In this document: positions 1 to 9,289 of the stretch, piece by piece
Layout: each line of letters begins with the position of its first letter
How positions within the stretch are numbered: position 1 is the first letter of the stretch
Assembly (NCBI GenBank): GCA_002418205.1
Contig: DIDP01000075.1
Coordinates: forward strand, 29,530-93,529
Reading direction: 5' to 3'
Length of the DNA stretch: 64,000 nucleotides
Source: Anaerolineales bacterium UBA5797
GTDB taxonomy: Bacteria > Chloroflexota > Anaerolineae > Anaerolineales > Villigracilaceae
Made by a program: the position numbers and the translations under genes
The notes under the pieces: model-generated
Seen by the model: the letters and a program-made list of their open reading frames with translations, nothing else
What the model was told of the DNA's origin: nothing
Database searches by the model: none

Positions 1-19
1 AGCGGGTATAAATCGTTCC

Positions 20-646
20 CTACTTTTTCCTCTGCGGGAGGAAATCGAAGGGCGGGCGCTGATTCATCTTCACGAGTTGTGCGCCCATTTCTCCAACTGC
101 AAGGGCGGTCAGGGAGCCGGTATCACAGCCCAGCCTTTGAAAGTTGTCGAGCGGTAATCCGATGTAATAGGCTACAGCAAGTTTGATGGGATCGGCGTGG
201 AAGACACACGCGATAACGTCCTTTGGTTTGTGTTTGGACAGGATCGCGTCGAGCGTGCCGACGATTCTGTTTTGACATTCGTAAAAAGTTTCGCCGTTCG
301 GGAACTGCGCCCGCGAAGGCGCCCGCTGCACCACCTTCCAATGTTTGTGCAGATAGAGGCGCTTGAGCGATTTCCCCTGCCAGTCGCCGACGTGCGTCTC
401 GAGCAATCCCTTTTCGCGTTGGACCGTCAACCCCAGCGCGTTTGCGATGGGCGCCGCGGTCTCCGTTGCCCTCTCGAGCGGACTCGAATACACGGCTTTG
501 ATCGGGACACCCTTCAACGCTTCTGCCAACGCCTGAGCCTGTTTCTGTCCATGCTCATTGAGATGAACCTTCGGCAGACGTCCCGCCAGTCTATGGGTTT
601 TGGTGTAATCATTCTCGCCGTGACGGATGAGTAATAAAAGAGGCAT
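20..646 (-). CDS. histidine phosphatase family protein (phosphoglycerate mutase-like)
   Basis: 208 aa. The RHGE motif at residues 8-11 carries the phospho-accepting histidine, and LERATETA near residue 57 matches the second arginine region of the family. FHADPIK near residue 150 supplies the late histidine. Family knowledge points to a phosphatase or phosphomutase; the substrate cannot be read from sequence. The length is normal. An AAGGA ribosome site lies just upstream of the ATG. It begins 14 bases after the second AlaDH-like gene ends and is probably the third gene of that operon. Confidence 0.88.
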   Translation of the reverse strand: MPLLLLIRHGENDYTKTHRLAGRLPKVHLNEHGQKQAQALAEALKGVPIKAVYSSPLERATETAAPIANALGLTVQREKGLLETHVGDWQGKSLKRLYLHKHWKVVQRAPSRAQFPNGETFYECQNRIVGTLDAILSKHKPKDVIACVFHADPIKLAVAYYIGLPLDNFQRLGCDTGSLTALAVGEMGAQLVKMNQRPPFDFLPQRKK

Positions 647-660
647 GTTGTCCTTTTTGG

Positions 661-1818
661 TTAATCGGTTTCGCGGACGATCCGTGGCTCTGCCTCGTCT
701 TCGTTCATCCAGGCTTTGAGCGTGGCGCGGTATAACGCCCGTTCGAAGTATGTTCCATCCAACGACAGTCCATCATACCCTTTTTCGAACAACACTTCCA
801 TGAAGGGTTCCAATTGCTGGGCATAATGCGTCATGCACGCTTCGGGATGGACGCCGGGCCACGAATAACAGGTTACGGTGGTGCGGCGATGTTTGGATGG
901 GATCGAGTCGGGCACGAGACTGTCCCATTTGGGATCGTCGGCGGGGAAGACGTATTGATCGAGGCTGCCCTGCGGGATGCCTTCGAGCCCGCGCACCACT
1001 GGCGGGTCTGCATCCAGCGTGTACGGGTCAACGGCGAGGTCAACAACCACGGCATGTTTGGGAAGCCAGGCGGTCCACTTGTTGGGAACGACCGGTTTGG
1101 ATGCGTCCCGGCGCTGTGTGGCATCCACGAGGATATCCGCCTGTTCCATCAGGTCTTTCATCGTGGAGGCGTTCGAGGCGATGTTGCGGCCGATCGAAAC
1201 GGCAACAGCTCCGGGTCCGTTCGATGCGATGTGCTCGTTGTTGCGTTCCACGTTGCCGAGTTTGGTCGCAGCTTCGATTGCGTGCTTGCCCACCATTCCC
1301 GTCCCCAATATCAAAACGTTGATGGGCTGCTTGTCCGGGCGGACGAGGCCGGTCCATTCCTTTTCCAGCCAGTCGAACGCGGCTTCGAGGCCGTTCCACG
1401 CGACCGCCTTCATGTTCTCGACCATGCGCAGGTTGTTGTCGTTTGCGATGCTGTCGAGCGAGATCGAACGGATGCCAAGCTCCTTGAGGCGGGCGATGCG
1501 TTTGGGGCGGGTGGGGTAGTGCAGCATGGAGATGAGGATCGAGCCGCGCCTGACCAGTTGAAACTCATCGGGCTTGGGCGAGCGCAGGATCAAGACCACA
1601 TTCTTCTGGAACGCCTCGGCGCGGCCGCACATATACACATTCGGCGCGGCGCGTTTGTAATCTTCAAAAGTATAGCCTGATCGCGAACCATAACCTTCTT
1701 CGATATAAACCTTTATGCCCAACCCGGCGATGAACTGGATGAACTCCGGCAGGAAGACGCGTTTTTCCCCCGGTTCCTGCATCATGCGCGGAAAGCCGAT
1801 GGATTTTGGAAGACTCAT
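661..1818 (-). CDS. AlaDH/PNT-like NAD(P)-dependent dehydrogenase, downstream paralog
   Basis: 385 aa. The N-terminal half resembles the alanine dehydrogenase/transhydrogenase N domain. A Rossmann-type segment VLILGTGMVGKHA (about residues 168-180) suggests NAD(P) binding. It shares blocks with the gene immediately upstream, including SMLHYPTRP, AWNGLE, DATQR, GIPQG.LDQYVF and CYSWPG.HP, so the two are paralogs. The start ATG overlaps the upstream stop by 4 bases, implying translational coupling. The substrate is unknown; opine, lysine or alanine oxidoreductase activity are all possible. The C-terminal CYSWPG motif is shared by both copies and may mark a dedicated subfamily. Confidence 0.75.
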   Translation of the reverse strand: MSLPKSIGFPRMMQEPGEKRVFLPEFIQFIAGLGIKVYIEEGYGSRSGYTFEDYKRAAPNVYMCGRAEAFQKNVVLILRSPKPDEFQLVRRGSILISMLHYPTRPKRIARLKELGIRSISLDSIANDNNLRMVENMKAVAWNGLEAAFDWLEKEWTGLVRPDKQPINVLILGTGMVGKHAIEAATKLGNVERNNEHIASNGPGAVAVSIGRNIASNASTMKDLMEQADILVDATQRRDASKPVVPNKWTAWLPKHAVVVDLAVDPYTLDADPPVVRGLEGIPQGSLDQYVFPADDPKWDSLVPDSIPSKHRRTTVTCYSWPGVHPEACMTHYAQQLEPFMEVLFEKGYDGLSLDGTYFERALYRATLKAWMNEDEAEPRIVRETD

Positions 1819-2999
1819 TCTTCGTTCCTCTTTTCTATTCTTTTTTCGGATGTAACCACGAATTCAGATTTTTCCGACCCCGCCCAATTCGAAAGCATGG
1901 CGCGGGCGATGGCGCGCTCAAAATAGAATCCCTTTGGGCGGATGTTTTTCACGCCGCCCTTTTCGATGAGCATGCGCATGATCGGGCGGAGTTGATTGCC
2001 GTACAGCTCCATGCATTCCTTCGGATGGATGCCGGGCCACGAATAACATGAGACGACGTGCCGCCGGTTCTTCGTGGACACCGAGGCTGGGATGCGCTCA
2101 TACGCCGGATCTGTGGGTGCGAACACATACTGATCGAGATTCCCCTGTGGGATGCCCTCAATGCCTTTCACCTCGGGTGGATCAATGTCAAAATTATACG
2201 GATCAACCGAAAGGTCCACGAGGACCGCGTGTTCGGGTATCCAGCCGAGCCAATCGTTGGGGATGACATATTTGCTGGGATCGGGACGCTGGGTGGCGTC
2301 CACGAGAATATCGGTGCGGCTGAGGATTTCGCGCATGGTCTTTTCATCCCTGACTACATCATAATCGATGGCAGTGACCTGCACGCCGGGCACATCGTGC
2401 GTAGCCAGGAATTGCCAGAGTTGCAGGTCGCCATAACGGCTCGCTGCCTGGACCGCGTGCCCGCCGACCGCGCCCACGCCCATGATCGTCGCCCTGATCG
2501 GGTCGCGGTCCCTGCCTTCCATGCCGGGCGCAGGATACGTGCGCCTCAAAACTTGAAATCCGACTTCGAGACCGTTCCACGCCACGGATTTTAGATTCTC
2601 AACGAGACGCCTGCCGTTGTCGTCCTTGAGTGAATCGAGCGAGATGCCCTCCACGCCCAGTGAGCGGAGCAATTGGACGCGCTGTGGGCGGGTGGGGTAG
2701 TGCAGCATCGACATCAATGTCGCGCCCGGTTTGAGTTGCTTGAGTTCCTGTTCTGTGGGACAGCGCAGGACGAGAACATAATCCTGCTTGTATATTTCTT
2801 CGTGCGCCGCAAATTGGACATCCGGAGCCGCGGTCCGGTAATCTTCCTCGGTAAATCCCATCCCCGATCCATAACCGTGTTCCAAAATGACCTTTGCCCC
2901 GCGGCGGATCAGTCTCGCCGCGAACCCCGGTAAAAAATCCCGTCGTTCCCCAAACTCTGCATGCATGCGCGCCATGCCAATTGTGATCGTCTCTGCCAT
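1815..2999 (-). CDS. AlaDH/PNT-like NAD(P)-dependent dehydrogenase, upstream paralog
   Basis: 394 aa, first gene of the operon. It has the same architecture as the downstream copy: N-terminal AlaDH/PNT-like region, then a nucleotide-binding turn IMGVGAVGGHAVQAA near residue 190. A GAGAGGG ribosome site precedes the ATG. The C-terminal end is Lys/Glu-rich, unlike the paralog. Divergence between the copies is substantial outside the shared blocks, which suggests an old duplication kept for two different subunits or substrates. The exact enzyme cannot be named. Confidence 0.75.
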   Translation of the reverse strand: MAETITIGMARMHAEFGERRDFLPGFAARLIRRGAKVILEHGYGSGMGFTEEDYRTAAPDVQFAAHEEIYKQDYVLVLRCPTEQELKQLKPGATLMSMLHYPTRPQRVQLLRSLGVEGISLDSLKDDNGRRLVENLKSVAWNGLEVGFQVLRRTYPAPGMEGRDRDPIRATIMGVGAVGGHAVQAASRYGDLQLWQFLATHDVPGVQVTAIDYDVVRDEKTMREILSRTDILVDATQRPDPSKYVIPNDWLGWIPEHAVLVDLSVDPYNFDIDPPEVKGIEGIPQGNLDQYVFAPTDPAYERIPASVSTKNRRHVVSCYSWPGIHPKECMELYGNQLRPIMRMLIEKGGVKNIRPKGFYFERAIARAMLSNWAGSEKSEFVVTSEKRIEKRNEE

Positions 3000-3064
3000 T
3001 GCTACCCTCTCGGTGGAATTTAGCAGACCGGAATGATCCGCTAAAAAAAGTTTACCATAGGTGT

Positions 3065-3505
3065 TCAGGGACGAAAGCGGAGGATATCGAGATACGGAAA
3101 GTCCTCACCGTAATACGAACAAAGTGATTCCCAGACGGGTCCGTGCGGCATGGATTCGGGATGTTTTCTCTTTACTTCCTTGAATGCCTCGAAAAGGCTC
3201 AGTCCCTCCTCTTCCTTCAGGGCGGCAATGCAAAACGTGCTCGAACGATTGATCCCAGCTCCGCATGCCACCAGCACGCGGTTGCCGAGTCTCTTTTGCT
3301 CCAGGATATAGGCAACGCCCTTTTCGAGCAGGCTAAACTTTAGTGGGGCAAAATCTTCCACAGGGAGATACAGGTGAGCGATATCAGGTTGTCGTACCTC
3401 TTCAGCAAGCTGAAGCATGGCTTGAATGGATTTATAACGCAGATAATTGTTGTCCAATGTGTCGCGAAGTCTGCCGATGAACAGCCAGGGGCGGATTTCA
3501 TCCAT
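3065..3505 (-). CDS. dual-specificity protein phosphatase-like protein
   Basis: 146 aa, a single catalytic domain. The P-loop reads VACGAGINRSS, with Cys81 and Arg87 of the CX5R signature; Asp51 (VEDFAP) is a likely general acid. The normally conserved His before the Cys is Ala80. WLFIGRLRD near residue 7 resembles the start of eukaryotic-type DSPs. The gene starts one base after the stop of rarA, so it is almost certainly cotranscribed. The substrate is unknown. Confidence 0.8.
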   Translation of the reverse strand: MDEIRPWLFIGRLRDTLDNNYLRYKSIQAMLQLAEEVRQPDIAHLYLPVEDFAPLKFSLLEKGVAYILEQKRLGNRVLVACGAGINRSSTFCIAALKEEEGLSLFEAFKEVKRKHPESMPHGPVWESLCSYYGEDFPYLDILRFRP

Positions 3506-3506
3506 G

Positions 3507-4913
3507 CTATTTGATCTTCCGCTTCATCTCTTGAACCTGTTCCTCGCTCATGGCAGGGATGTTTTCAACCTTTGTGATACCCAACGCCCTGCGCTGCGCT
3601 TCACGCCACATCTCGAGCCGCGCGGTGACCTGCGACTCGTATCCCTCCTGCGAAGGCTGATAGAAATAAGTGCCCAACAATCGCCTGGGCAAATATTGCT
3701 GCGGGGTGAAATGCCCTTCGGATTCGTGAGGATAGACATAGTCCTTGCCGTGACCCATCGCGGCGGCATCGCGGTTGCCATCCATGAGGTGACGCGGTAC
3801 GGATGTCTGGCCCTCGTCTTCGATCTTCTTCATGGCAGTGAAGTAGGCGCCGGCGCTGTTGGATTTGGGCGCGGTGGCGAGATAGAGGGTCGCTTCGACG
3901 ATGGGGTAGATGCCCTCGGGCAGACCGATGTAATCGTAGGCTTGGGCAGCGGACGAAGCGACGACCAGCCCCATCGGGTCGGCGAGACCGATGTCCTCTC
4001 CGGCGAGAATGATCAAGCGGCGAATGATGAAGCGTGGATCTTCCCCTGCATAGATCATCTTGGCAAGCCAGTAGAGCGCCGCATCCGGGTCGCTGCCGCG
4101 CACAGATTTGATGAAAGCAGAGATGGTGTCGTAATGCGCGTCGCCGTCTTTATCGTACAGTACCGCGCGGCGTTGAATGGACTCTTGCGCGACATCAAGT
4201 GTGATATGAATAACCCCATCCTTATCGGGGGCGGTAGATTCAACAGCCAGTTCGATCGCGTTGAGCGCATTGCGCGCGTCGCCGGAGGCAACTTCGATCA
4301 GGTGGGTGCGGGCGTCGGGGTCCAGAACGATGCGCTTGGTCCCGTAGCCGCGCTCTTTGTCTGTCAATGCCCGGTCGAGGAGAATGCCGGTTTCCTGTTG
4401 ATTCAGGTTGCGGAGTTGGAAGACGCGTGAGCGCGAAATCAAAGCCTTGATGACTTCGAAGTACGGATTCTCCGTCGTTGCCCCGATGAGGGTCACGACT
4501 CCCGCCTCGACGTGCGGCAGGAGCGCGTCCTGCTGTGCCTTGTTCCAGCGATGGACCTCGTCCACGAACAGGATGGTGCGGATGTTGTGCAACCGTCTGC
4601 GTTCGATGGCTTCGGCGATCACCACGCGCAGGTCCGCCTTGCCAGCCAGGATGGCGGAGATGGTGACGAAATGACTCTTGGTGGTATTCGCGATAACCTG
4701 CGCGAGCGTGGTTTTCCCCGTGCCGGGCGGTCCCCACAGGATGATGGAGGAGAAGAGCCTGTCCGACTCAATGGCACGGCGCAGGAGTTTGCCTTCACCG
4801 ATGATGTGCTCCTGACCGATGTATTCCTCGAGCGCGCGCGGACGCATGCGCGCGGCGAGCGGCGCCTCCTGCTTCATGCGTTCCTGCATGGCGTGGTCAA
4901 AAAGATCGGACAT
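3507..4913 (-). CDS. rarA: replication-associated recombination protein A (RarA/MgsA AAA+ ATPase)
   Basis: 468 aa from this start. Walker A GPPGTGKTT is at residues 61-69, Walker B ILFVDEVHRWNK near 117 and the sensor region GATTENP near 150, followed by the clamp-loader-like C-terminal domain. RarA acts at stalled replication forks and is related to clamp-loader ATPases. A longer reading to 5114 exists, but MSDLFDHAM matches the normal family start. A TATAAT box sits 7 bases upstream of this ATG, which fits a leaderless transcript. It is followed by the phosphatase gene with a one-base gap. Confidence 0.93.
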   Translation of the reverse strand: MSDLFDHAMQERMKQEAPLAARMRPRALEEYIGQEHIIGEGKLLRRAIESDRLFSSIILWGPPGTGKTTLAQVIANTTKSHFVTISAILAGKADLRVVIAEAIERRRLHNIRTILFVDEVHRWNKAQQDALLPHVEAGVVTLIGATTENPYFEVIKALISRSRVFQLRNLNQQETGILLDRALTDKERGYGTKRIVLDPDARTHLIEVASGDARNALNAIELAVESTAPDKDGVIHITLDVAQESIQRRAVLYDKDGDAHYDTISAFIKSVRGSDPDAALYWLAKMIYAGEDPRFIIRRLIILAGEDIGLADPMGLVVASSAAQAYDYIGLPEGIYPIVEATLYLATAPKSNSAGAYFTAMKKIEDEGQTSVPRHLMDGNRDAAAMGHGKDYVYPHESEGHFTPQQYLPRRLLGTYFYQPSQEGYESQVTARLEMWREAQRRALGITKVENIPAMSEEQVQEMKRKIK

Positions 4914-4920
4914 GACGAGG

Positions 4921-4926
4921 ATTATA
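4921..4926 (-). promoter_or_regulatory. -10 box (TATAAT) for leaderless rarA
   Basis: On the minus strand TATAAT is followed by 7 bases and then the rarA ATG, so transcription should start at or next to the start codon. No Shine-Dalgarno sequence fits in between. Confidence 0.5.
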
Positions 4927-5032
4927 GCATTTCTATCTATTGGACGGCACTCTGTACTGGCACGGCGTGTTGGTGGAAAAAGGTGGTTTCGAGTAAACGG
5001 AAATCGGCCTGCCGCCGAATCGAGTATCTGAA

Positions 5033-5074
5033 GCGAAAAGCCTGTCTCACCTGAAAAGGAGACGGGCTTTTCGC
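5033..5074 (-). terminator. intrinsic terminator after the XRE/NB-ARC gene
   Basis: A 16-base inverted repeat (GCGAAAAGCC-TGTCTC and its partner, one mismatch) with a 10-base loop lies 16 bases beyond the stop of the 5090-7675 gene. The stem end is A/T-rich on both sides. Confidence 0.7.
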
Positions 5075-5089
5075 ATTCAGTGTTCCACG

Positions 5090-7675
5090 TTACTTCAAAA
5101 GTTCCTGTGCCCAACTCTCAGGGCTTTTATCTTTGGCGATCTCTTCCGCAGCTTTGATTGATTCCTCGCTCAAGTTGGATATTGCATCACCGCGCATTGC
5201 ATCGCTGCGGTCGCGGAGATATGGGGTAACTGCAGGATGGGCAAGGACCGACAACGCCACTCCCAGTTTCGTTCCATGTGGAATATCGTTTGGCATTTCA
5301 GTGAAGGAAACGAGGGCATTCAATAACACGGGCGGCCATTTGTTGGATAGGGCGCTGGCATAGGCTTCAAGATACAACTGCCTTGCTTCAGCATCCCGGC
5401 GCATCCCCGCGTATGCCTGACCCATGTGGATGGTGGCCTGCGCGCTGTTCATCTGGTCACCGATGGTGTTGTAGAGGGCAACACTTTGGCGGAAGTGGAC
5501 CAGCGCTTCTTCATTTTGACCCTGGGACATCGACGCGATCCCAAGCAGGTCCAAACCGAAAGCGTGTGCCCAGCGGTCCATGTTGGCTTCAGCGATCTGA
5601 TTGCTCTCGGTCAGAATCGATTTTGCCGCGTCATACTCCTTCATGCCAAGTTCGGTCATTCCCATGTAGGTCATGGTGAAGACCAGCCCGCGCGGGTCGC
5701 CCACGGAGCGCCAAAGTTTCAACCCTTCTGAGAGTTGTCGATGAGCTTCCTGGAAATTTCCCTGCTGATAAGCCACAATACCCAGCACGCTGATGGGGAT
5801 CGCCTGATGCCAGGGCTTGAGTTCCTGTGCATACCGCAAGCTTTCGGATGTGAGCCTGCGCGCCTCCTCCACCTCACCCGTGAACAGGGAGAGATATCCC
5901 CAATTCCCGTGGATGTAGTACATGACATCAGGATCATCCTGTTCGCGGGCGATATCGAGGCTTTCCTGCAACAATGGAATCGCGGCTTCCACATTCCCTT
6001 TACGGAACTCGAACCAGCCGAAAGAATCAATAAGAAAGGCAACCGCAGACTTTTCCTCGCCGGTCTTCAGATTGGCTGGCGCGCCACAAGCACGGAAATG
6101 GTCAACGGCAGACTTGAAGGCGGAGAGGGCTTCGTCGTAGTAGCCATTGACTTCAAAATACCAGTTCAGGGTGGGGATCATCCTGCGCACCAGGCCGAGG
6201 CGTTGATGCCGCACCGCCCAGTGCCAGGCAGCAAGCCAGTTGTTCGTCTCGGCGCGGATGCTATGTGAGGTTTGCGTTTGGCGCGGACTTTTAAACTCCC
6301 ATTCGAGCGACTGGATCCATTCACCGTAATAGGAGGTATATCTGACGGAGACTTCTTCCTCGTCAGTTGGGTTGCCCTGCAGGCGGCCGAATGCATACGT
6401 GCGGACCAGTTCGTGCAGGTCGTAACGGTCGGGATTATTGCTGTGGCGCAACAGGGATTTGTCAACTAGCGAGGAAAGCAGGAAGAGCGAAGCGTCGGTG
6501 ACTTTATGTGCAGCTTCACGTGTAAAACCACCCTGAAAGACGGCGAGCTTCATGAGCAGTTCGCGTTCATTTTCGGTGAGCAATTTCCATGAATGATCGA
6601 AGACGGTTTTGATGGAGCGGTGGCGTTGGGGAACATCCAACTTACTGGTTTCGAGGAAATCAAGGCTCTTCTCCAGTTCCCGCGCGATTTCACGGACAGA
6701 GAGGACGCGCACCCACGAGGCAGCAAGCTCGATGGCAAGCGGAAGCCCTCCCACCAGCCGGCAAATGCGCACAACAGCGGAGCCGTCATCGGATTCCAGT
6801 GTAAAACCTTGCGAAGCCTGGCGCGCGCGTTGAACGAACAACTGTATGGCGCTGTTGGTTTCCAGAGCGTGCTCATTGCCCTCCTCTGGGAGAGTCAGTC
6901 CCTGCACCTCGAAGAGCCATTCCCATTGCAGGTGCATTTGCTCGCGTGAGGTGACAATCATTTTCAGCTGGTGGGTGTCCTGAAGGATTCCGCCCAGCAG
7001 TTCCCTCCCATTGAGCAGGTGCTCCATGTTGTCGAAGATGAGCAGGGTCTTCTTGTCGTGCAGTAAATTGATGAGCTGGATCGTCAGGTCGGCGGGACCC
7101 GAGAATCCAAACCCGAGCGCATCCGCAATGGCGGGCAGGATGAGTTCCGGCATGCCGACGCCTGCCAGGGAGATAAAGTGCACTCCGTCTGGAAAGTGCG
7201 GCTCGAGGGCGCGTCCCACTTCTATGGCGAGGCGCGTCTTGCCGATGCCGCCGGGACCTGTCAACGTGAGCAGGCGGCAGGAGGGTTCGAGCATTTGCTT
7301 GGGGATGAGGTCGAGTTCATGGTCACGCCCGAAGAGCGGGGTGGGAGAGACAGGCAAATGGCTGTGATAAGGTTTGGGAGGTGAAGCAGCCTCTCCCTTC
7401 GGGGACGATGCGAGCGGGGAAAGAGGCGGGATGGCGTCCAGTACGTCGGCGTTTTTTTCCTGCCGAGCGGTTTTCAGGAAGAGGGAATGCTGATCGGGGG
7501 GAATCTCCAGTTTTTCGGCGAGCAGTTCCGCCATCTGCCGCGAGGGGCGGCGTTCATCCGCCTCGATCTTGAAGATGAGAGAGGGGGAGCAGCCGATCTG
7601 TTTTGCCAGTTCCTGCTGGGTGAGGTCGAGCGCTTTGCGTCTGCGCTTCACCCACGTGCCGAATGAATGGTCCAT
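5090..7675 (-). CDS. XRE-type HTH / NB-ARC / TPR STAND regulator
   Basis: 861 aa. Residues 6-60 form an XRE helix-turn-helix (LTQQELAKQIGCS), then a Pro-rich linker, then an NB-ARC NTPase starting with FGRDHEL near residue 115. The P-loop GPGGIGKTR is at 140-148, Walker B-like LLIFDNMEHL near 212 and GGLPLAIELA near 310. The C-terminal third is TPR-like helical repeats (about residues 500-830). Family members are NTP-driven switches in which the repeats sense a ligand and the HTH regulates transcription. It is oriented divergently from the ECF sigma gene. The ligand and targets are unknown. Confidence 0.85.
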   Translation of the reverse strand: MDHSFGTWVKRRRKALDLTQQELAKQIGCSPSLIFKIEADERRPSRQMAELLAEKLEIPPDQHSLFLKTARQEKNADVLDAIPPLSPLASSPKGEAASPPKPYHSHLPVSPTPLFGRDHELDLIPKQMLEPSCRLLTLTGPGGIGKTRLAIEVGRALEPHFPDGVHFISLAGVGMPELILPAIADALGFGFSGPADLTIQLINLLHDKKTLLIFDNMEHLLNGRELLGGILQDTHQLKMIVTSREQMHLQWEWLFEVQGLTLPEEGNEHALETNSAIQLFVQRARQASQGFTLESDDGSAVVRICRLVGGLPLAIELAASWVRVLSVREIARELEKSLDFLETSKLDVPQRHRSIKTVFDHSWKLLTENERELLMKLAVFQGGFTREAAHKVTDASLFLLSSLVDKSLLRHSNNPDRYDLHELVRTYAFGRLQGNPTDEEEVSVRYTSYYGEWIQSLEWEFKSPRQTQTSHSIRAETNNWLAAWHWAVRHQRLGLVRRMIPTLNWYFEVNGYYDEALSAFKSAVDHFRACGAPANLKTGEEKSAVAFLIDSFGWFEFRKGNVEAAIPLLQESLDIAREQDDPDVMYYIHGNWGYLSLFTGEVEEARRLTSESLRYAQELKPWHQAIPISVLGIVAYQQGNFQEAHRQLSEGLKLWRSVGDPRGLVFTMTYMGMTELGMKEYDAAKSILTESNQIAEANMDRWAHAFGLDLLGIASMSQGQNEEALVHFRQSVALYNTIGDQMNSAQATIHMGQAYAGMRRDAEARQLYLEAYASALSNKWPPVLLNALVSFTEMPNDIPHGTKLGVALSVLAHPAVTPYLRDRSDAMRGDAISNLSEESIKAAEEIAKDKSPESWAQELLK

Positions 7676-7819
7676 ACTCTCTCCATGAAGTCTCTGAACG
7701 CGGGCAATTGTACTATTTTTTGTCCAGTGGATTGTGTGGATTATTCAGACCAAAGTATTGCGAAAAAGAATAAAGTAGACACATCGGAACCAGGCAACCG
7801 TTTTAGAAGGATGAGAGAG

Positions 7820-8446
7820 ATGGAATTCAAGAACCAATCAAAGGATGCGGAAGAGATGCGGATCCGTCAGGCGGCAGGCGGCAACCTGGACGCCTTCAAC
7901 CAATTGGTGCTGGATCATCAGAACATGGCGTATCACCATGCCCTTGCCCTGCTCGGAGATCCCGCCGCTGCGGAGGACGCCGTGCAGGAAAGCTTCATCA
8001 AGGCGTTCCAGAACCTGGGCGGATTCCGAGGCGGTTCGTTCCGAGGCTGGCTGCTGAGGATCGTCACCAATTCAGCCTACGATGTGTTGCGCAGGTCGAA
8101 ACGTCGCCCCACCCAGCCCCTCTTCCCGGAGGATGAGTACGGTGACGAGGCGGAATCCCCCGCCTGGATCGCCGACCCGAACGCCTCGGTGGAGGGAAGC
8201 GTGGAGCAGAGTGAGAAGGCGAGACACATTTACCAACTGTTGGATGAATTGCCTGAGGTATATCGCAATGTGATCACGCTGATCGATCTGTACGAACTCG
8301 AGTACACGGAAGCGGCACAGGCGCTGCAGATCCCCATTGGCACGGTAAAGAGTCGCCTGGCGCGGGCGCGGATGCAAATGAAGGAGAAACTAACTGGAGT
8401 TATGAATGATCTGGATGTGCCGCAGTTCGTCACAGGAAGTTTTTGA
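7820..8446 (+). CDS. ECF-type RNA polymerase sigma factor
   Basis: 208 aa. A sigma-70 region 2 runs from AFNQLVLDHQ to GWLLRIVTNSAYDVLRR (about residues 22-90), and region 4 from LPEVYRNVITL to IPIGTVKSRLARAR (about residues 145-190). Several in-frame starts exist upstream; ATG 7820 is chosen because the AAGG motif sits 9 bases before it, whereas ATG 7811 has no room for one. No anti-sigma gene with a ZAS domain follows. The next genes encode a membrane protein, a lipoprotein and a copper ATPase, which are candidate partners or targets. Confidence 0.9.
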   Translation: MEFKNQSKDAEEMRIRQAAGGNLDAFNQLVLDHQNMAYHHALALLGDPAAAEDAVQESFIKAFQNLGGFRGGSFRGWLLRIVTNSAYDVLRRSKRRPTQPLFPEDEYGDEAESPAWIADPNASVEGSVEQSEKARHIYQLLDELPEVYRNVITLIDLYELEYTEAAQALQIPIGTVKSRLARARMQMKEKLTGVMNDLDVPQFVTGSF

Positions 8447-8493
8447 TCGGCCAAAGTAAGAGTTCAACCTACAACCACTTAATGGAGATTTAA

Positions 8494-9252
8494 ATGTCCG
8501 TATCTATATCAAGTTCAGATCAAAACCGAACAAGGTCTGTCTGGGAACGTTACAACTCCCCGATCATCTGGTTGCTGCTCGTTGCATATCTCGGTCTTGC
8601 CTCGTTACTCGTCACGGTTGTGTTTCCCGTTCAATTCGTTGACCGTTCACAGTCGGGATTTTTCGAGGCGCAGGCTGTGATCGCGATCGGGGTCATGGGG
8701 CTGATCGGTGTCCTATTGTCGATGCGTACAGGTTTCCCCAATGCCTGGGATGTCAGGATATCCAACAAACAACGCCTGGTGATTCCAATCGTCGCCGGCT
8801 TATTGTTTGGCTCCCTTTTCCTGGCAACTGACCTGGTTACGGGCATGTCCCGGCTGCAACAGGAGCACTTGAACATTCAGTCAACCGATGTCGCATTTCC
8901 AGCCTCGTTATTTGTGTATTCCGCCGGCGCAATTTATGTCGAGGTGGTTTATCGCTTGTTGATCATCCCGTTGTTACTTGGAATGTTCTCGATCGTTGTT
9001 CGAGGACAAAACGCCCGCGAGAAGATCTTTTGGGTGCTCGCGATCCTTACCTCACTGATCGAACCCCTGACCAACACCGCTGCATCACAGTATCTGGCGC
9101 CACTTGCTCTGGCTTTTGTGCTTGTCCAGGCCTTCGCCGCAAATTTTTTTCAAGCCGTTTTATTTCGAAAATACGGCTTTCTGGCGGCGATTCTTTTGCG
9201 GGTTGCCTTCTACATCCCTTATCACGTCATCGGGTCCTTCTTTAAAATGTGA
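8494..9252 (+). CDS. CPBP-like multi-pass membrane protein, degenerate active site
   Basis: 252 aa with about seven hydrophobic segments. YVEVVYRLLIIPLL (about residue 150) resembles the EExxxR motif of CPBP intramembrane proteases, but the first Glu is Val. A later FRKYGFLAAILLRVAFYIPYHVI segment resembles the second and third motifs and ends in a His. Protease activity is therefore uncertain. It lies 47 bases after the ECF sigma gene and 37 bases before a bactofilin-like lipoprotein. A GGAG site precedes the ATG. Confidence 0.6.
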   Translation: MSVSISSSDQNRTRSVWERYNSPIIWLLLVAYLGLASLLVTVVFPVQFVDRSQSGFFEAQAVIAIGVMGLIGVLLSMRTGFPNAWDVRISNKQRLVIPIVAGLLFGSLFLATDLVTGMSRLQQEHLNIQSTDVAFPASLFVYSAGAIYVEVVYRLLIIPLLLGMFSIVVRGQNAREKIFWVLAILTSLIEPLTNTAASQYLAPLALAFVLVQAFAANFFQAVLFRKYGFLAAILLRVAFYIPYHVIGSFFKM

Positions 9253-9289
9253 CCGCTGTCAAAATAAAATATTTCAACGAGGTAAACAC

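Noticed and set aside
3447..4430. 327-codon open frame opposite rarA
   Set aside because: Covers the AAA+ gene in antisense and shows no domain.
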